Shown piece after piece: positions 11,354 to 15,000 of a stretch of 15,000 nucleotides of DNA. Each line of letters begins with the position of its first letter. Within the stretch, counting starts at the first letter, position 1. The notes under the pieces are model-generated. The model was not told the DNA's origin. It did not search any database and saw only the letters and a program-made list of their open reading frames with translations. A program made the position numbers and the translations under genes. Source of the stretch: Botryococcus braunii (lineage: Eukaryota > Chlorophyta > Trebouxiophyceae); the NCBI GenBank assembly GCA_002005505.1, contig KV908549.1:36884-51883 (forward strand), written 5' to 3'.

Positions 11354-13739
11354 AGTAGTACAAACAAACGACTTGAGGGATCTCCGCTTATTATCAGCAA
11401 AGCGGATACCCAAGAGTACACGATCACCGTGCACAAGACCCACGACACCGTGCACAAGCGGGATGGGATACTCTCCATTTGCTCACACACAACGAAATGA
11501 CATGCTAAAAGCATTTATTCTAATGTCACTTTAATTCACAAGTCTTTGATAGACATGAGTGCGGAACATCGTTCCATGATCAACTCTTGTAATATCAAAC
11601 CGTATCTCAACAACACCAAGCTCCAGTACCATAAACAACAAGCATATCATGCACCAAACTGCAATGCACTCTAATCTAAAAGGCTCTACTATGCATGAAC
11701 TCATGTAACCAGTAGATGACTTAACAACGATAACATACACATATAGGATCCGTATAGGACACATATAGGTCCGGACTACTCAAGCACTCTACAGAGCGAG
11801 GTGTATTAACTTGCTTCCCCTTAAACCTTGGGAAAATACAACACACAAAGCAATGCCTAAATGCTTAAAGGTCAAGGCTCAAGTGATCCTAAACAAAATA
11901 CCAGCCAATAACCATGGATAACATAAGATTCCACTGTAAACCGCTTGAAGATTCGAGTCATGGATCTATCGGAGTATCGGATAGTACCTCGATCGACAAA
12001 ATTCATTAGTCGACACGGAGTCTCAATCCTAAAAGCGAGTGTCTACCACTCGATCTCACTCGACTCGAACCGTAGAACCAGACATCGACGCGCAGTCTCT
12101 CATTACCGTGTGAAAACCAGACCTGACACGTTTTTATGTCAGTGAGGCTGCAGAGCCTTCCTGAGCTTCCCTGAACCAGGGAAGACCACTCAAGACACAC
12201 AGCATACTCCAGACCTATTTTAAAATTATATCTAATGCGATGAAATGCCTAAAGATCACTGAACATGGGTATTTAAGGGTAGACGAGCAAAAGGCGCAAG
12301 AGACGCAACGATGTGGGCAAACACTGAACCATCCAGAGCTCATTCCAGTTTCAACCGAAACTTAAATAACTTGGCCTAATATTGCATACTAATAAGAAGT
12401 ACATTAGAGAGAATTCCCAGCCCTTCTCTATGGGCTGCATTTCCTCAACTACCCTTTATAAACGTTCATTATCCTTGGCAGATGTTTGTCTGACTCCAGG
12501 GAGTACACAGCCACTGAACATCAGTGACCCTCTCCTTCATCATATCTCTGCTCATCAGAAAGATTATTTAATGTCAAAGAAATATATATGTCAGGTAGCA
12601 TTGAAGGAATCAGCCAATCATCAATCAGGACCCTCTTCATGCAATCTGCATTTCACAAATCAAACACTAAGCTCCTACCAAAGAGCTAATATTATCAGTA
12701 TTTTTTTTTTGTCATCATTACCAGAAACCAAAGTACATGACTGGAGGAACTAAATATGGATTTCCTCCCTATGTTCCATAGTTTTCCCCAAGTTTTAGGA
12801 ACCCTCCTCAACTCATGTAAGGTAAAACCAGGCCCTCTTGGAGATCCACTATCATGTCCAACAGCAATTATTAACAACCTTAGCCAAACACTATTACTGA
12901 TTGATGATAATCCCTTGGTATTTGTACCAACATAATACAATATTGGCTTAAACTCACACTCATGCAAGAACCAACATATATATATTGAAGTGTAAACTTC
13001 TACAAGAGCCACAAGTGTGAAGTGAAGAATGTCAACCCAAGGTCTTCGGGTAATTTAGGCTCCAAGATCTTGGTCTAGACCTGCCTCAAGCACAAGGTCA
13101 AAAGACAAGGCCATCTTTGTGTGTACATTCTCATTGAGCATTGTCATTTACTATTGCAAGTAGCTCATGCTCTTGTATATCACACAACACATTCTCCCAG
13201 TCTGAAGACACCTTGAATAGACCTTCACTTGAGCTAGAATTAATTTACACATTAAGGGAAAGAGCATATCTGCCTCACTTGGCCTTCATCAAATGTGGAT
13301 AACATATTCCCATCATTGCAAAGACTACCTAAGTCAGAACCGCTAATCAAATTGCTCAATTATAGCAAATCTTAAACTAATTGCCCAAAGGTAAGACAAC
13401 CATTGTCACTTATCGGGAAGGATGCGGAAACGGATACGTGGTAAGCGGCTTCAAAGATGCAATTACAGGATCTCAAATATCAGCCACTACCTTTTCGATG
13501 CCATTATGACTGTAAATAATGGTTGAAATTTCATTCATGCTTCGTATGCAAGAATGAGGAACACGGCGTGGCTGCCGATGGCGAAGCGATGGAGAGAGGC
13601 ACTCTGCCTCATCATCTGCCATAATTTTGCGAGATGGGAATACTTTGACCTTTAGTAGCTTGCCAAATCGACGAGTTAAAAGGAGGCCTGAACCTCCGAT
13701 GTTGATGACGACGTGCTCCAGCCGAAGACCGCCCAAGGC

Positions 13740-13754
13740 GGTGGGCCCATAACC
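13740..13754 (-). promoter_or_regulatory. Primer-binding site matching the anticodon region of initiator tRNA-Met
   Basis: Two bases inside the 5' LTR end, the minus strand reads GGTTATGGGCCCACC. Its complement GGTGGGCCCATAACC equals the anticodon stem-loop region (CAU anticodon) of plant initiator tRNA-Met as I remember it. No match to the 3' end of that tRNA (usual form TGGTATCAGAGC) is seen here. Drosophila copia has nearly the same site (GGTTATGGGCCCAG) and is primed by a cleaved 5' half of the tRNA. This fixes the element's orientation and class. Confidence 0.8.
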
Positions 13755-13756
13755 AT

Positions 13757-15000
13757 TGTGGGTTCTGCAACCCAAAGCCGATGGTGTTACCATTCACAGA
13801 TGATGGATGTCGAATGACATGATCACAATCACCGATTTAATGAGCATGCGGAAAGATCTCAACACAGTTACGAACGCATGCCGAACATAAGGATGCGCAG
13901 GTGAGACACATAACAAGCTTGCTTGATAAGCAAGCTTGCTTGGAGAATACTCCATTGAATGTCTGCTACAAAGGAAATGCATCGAGACGTGCAAATAAAG
14001 ATATGAACTAAACGTGCACCACTTGACTACTCTTACCTGCAACCCAAAGCCGATGGTGTTACCATTCACAGATGATGGATGTCGAATGACATGATCACAA
14101 TCACCTGTACCAGTACTACTTGTCAATGCTTTGGGTTCAACAAATGATTAAAGACTAAGTGATACACGTTTCTCACTAGTCGGGGCTTACCGATTTAATG
14201 AGCATGCGGAAAGATCTCAACACAGTTACGAACGCATGCCGAACATAAGGATGCGCAGGTGAGACACATAACAAGCTTGCTTGATAAGCAAGCTTGCTTG
14301 GAGAATACTCCATTGAATGTCTGACCTGCTGCCCCGATCACGAAGCCATAAACCAGACTTGTTGACCAATCTAATATACGTGTTAACGTCCACTTTTGGA
14401 TAAAGGTTCGATTCTAGGCCAATCATCCAAGTCAATCGATTGAGCTCAGTCTCCCTTCACAATAGTAATGTGATCAAAGGAAGACTAATTGCCACCGACA
14501 GAGACCACTCTTATCAAGAGATTGCTTGATCAGATTTTTTAAGTACCAACTCCCATGAAAGCAATTGCAATCTCCATCTACTAGCCGCAAGTATCTATAA
14601 GCCACACACAGCTACTAGCCACATTTAACTAACGACAACAAAGGACATAAAGCTAAGGATCTGATCAGCATGAACCTGTACAAATAACAAGTACCACGTG
14701 ATCTGTAGTTCGACTGGAGTCATAGGAATAAACAGCTTGCACCTAAGCAACTGGTCCCCTGAGACCTAATCTCATCATAGGTACAGGAAACATAGTCAAT
14801 GCCTATTGCATTCGACAAGGCAATACACAAGTCATTACATCCAAGTATGACTTCAACTCAATAACAGTCAATTGCTCACTGTATGCGCGTGCAAATGCAT
14901 ATGCATGCTTAATACGATTGTAAAAACAGTATACCGAGAACATGAAGTATCAACCTATGAGGTATCATCGAGTTTATGATTAACAACCATATCCAATAGT
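13757..15000 (-). repeat. 5' LTR (partial, continues past the window)
   Basis: Same sequence as 8512-9755; I found no mismatch by reading line against line. About 194 further bases should follow, ending at 15194 in CATATCCAACA. In the sense of the element this LTR drives transcription toward lower coordinates. Confidence 0.9.
13765..14323 (-). repeat. Duplicated leader and intron-like intervals in the 5' LTR
   Basis: The same arrangement as in the 3' LTR, shifted by 5,245 bp: fused copy 13765-13965, interval 2 at 13966-14036, interrupted copy 14037-14323 with interval 1 at 14105-14190. In this LTR the segments would be transcribed into the 5' leader just before the primer-binding site. Confidence 0.85.

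Larger units (their letters stand above)
9950..13756 (-). other. Internal region of the LTR element, no recognisable coding
   Basis: The 3.8 kb between the LTRs has only short or repeat-derived open frames. None shows gag, protease, integrase (HHCC, DDE) or reverse transcriptase (YxDD) motifs. Besides the 65-bp minisatellite it holds a 33-bp tandem repeat (11267-11353) and three spaced copies of a CAATCACTGCCTAGAT-like motif (10106, 10171, 10217). The first 280 bases after the primer site stay open on the minus strand (13793-13473), but the protein is not recognised. Confidence 0.7.
8512..15000 (-). mobile_element. Ty1/copia-like non-autonomous LTR retrotransposon (LARD-like), runs off the window
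   Basis: Two long direct repeats start at 8512 and 13757, offset 5,245 bp, and I see no difference between them over the 1,244 bases visible in both. Orientation is minus: the primer-binding site adjoins the right repeat and a polypurine tract adjoins the left one. The LTR start (TGTTGGATAT) and the junction GGGGAAGATTGTTGGATAT are typical of plant copia elements. The expected size is about 6.7 kb, ending near 15194. The internal 3.8 kb has no recognisable gag, protease, integrase or reverse transcriptase, so the element depends on another for movement. It is inserted inside the LINE. Confidence 0.85.

Noticed and set aside
13740..13765. Possible tRNA-Met gene, because of the GGTGGGCCCATAACC match
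   Set aside because: Only the anticodon region matches; no acceptor, D or T arms flank it. Position next to the LTR end explains it as a primer-binding site.

Overview
This window looks like nuclear DNA from a eukaryote, most likely a streptophyte (land-plant or charophycean-algal lineage). The grounds are: a plant-type wax synthase gene split by five GT-AG introns; long TG, GA and CA microsatellites and homopolymer G/C runs; plant-telomere-like TTTAGGG/CCCTAAA units; a non-LTR (LINE) retrotransposon; and a Ty1/copia-like LTR retrotransposon. The repeat-filled introns and large non-coding share would suit a repeat-rich genome such as a charophyte, but the species cannot be fixed from the sequence alone. 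There are no bacterial operons, CRISPR arrays, rRNA or complete tRNA genes.

Layout. Positions 1-1850 hold no recognisable gene, only a few hairpins. Positions 1848-2320 hold a degenerate tandem repeat of about 85 bp, followed by a GC-rich block of unassigned open frames (2320-2770) and three 70-bp units with telomere-like motifs (2851-3020). Positions 3068-7155 (minus strand) contain one six-exon gene that I reconstructed by matching splice phase across every intron. It predicts a 394-residue membrane-bound O-acyltransferase of the plant wax synthase family (long-chain-alcohol O-fatty-acyltransferase), with the WGRRWN motif and the catalytic-type His of SGIMHE. Its introns carry almost all the microsatellites of the window.

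About 220 bp upstream of that gene's ATG, on the same strand, lies the 3' end of a LINE (7374-8511): the C-terminal part of its ORF2, with a CCHC zinc knuckle. The LINE reading frame is cut at 8511 by a second element. This is an LTR retrotransposon on the minus strand, starting at 8512 and running off the right edge. Its 3' LTR is 8512-9949. Its internal region (9950-13756) has no recognisable gag or pol but contains a 65-bp minisatellite. Its 5' LTR is 13757 to beyond 15000. The two LTRs appear identical over all 1,244 bases visible in both, so the insertion is very young. The element is non-autonomous (LARD-like).

The two most interesting observations concern this element. First, the primer-binding site next to the 5' LTR does not match a tRNA 3' end. 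It is complementary to the anticodon stem-loop of initiator tRNA-Met, the 'half-tRNA' priming known for Drosophila copia and yeast Ty5. Second, each LTR contains a two-exon leader segment interrupted by an 86-bp GTAAGC...ACAG interval, plus a second copy from which exactly that interval is missing. The two copies are separated by another intron-like 71-bp interval (GTAAGA...TTGTAG). This looks like a spliced leader cDNA captured back into the LTR.
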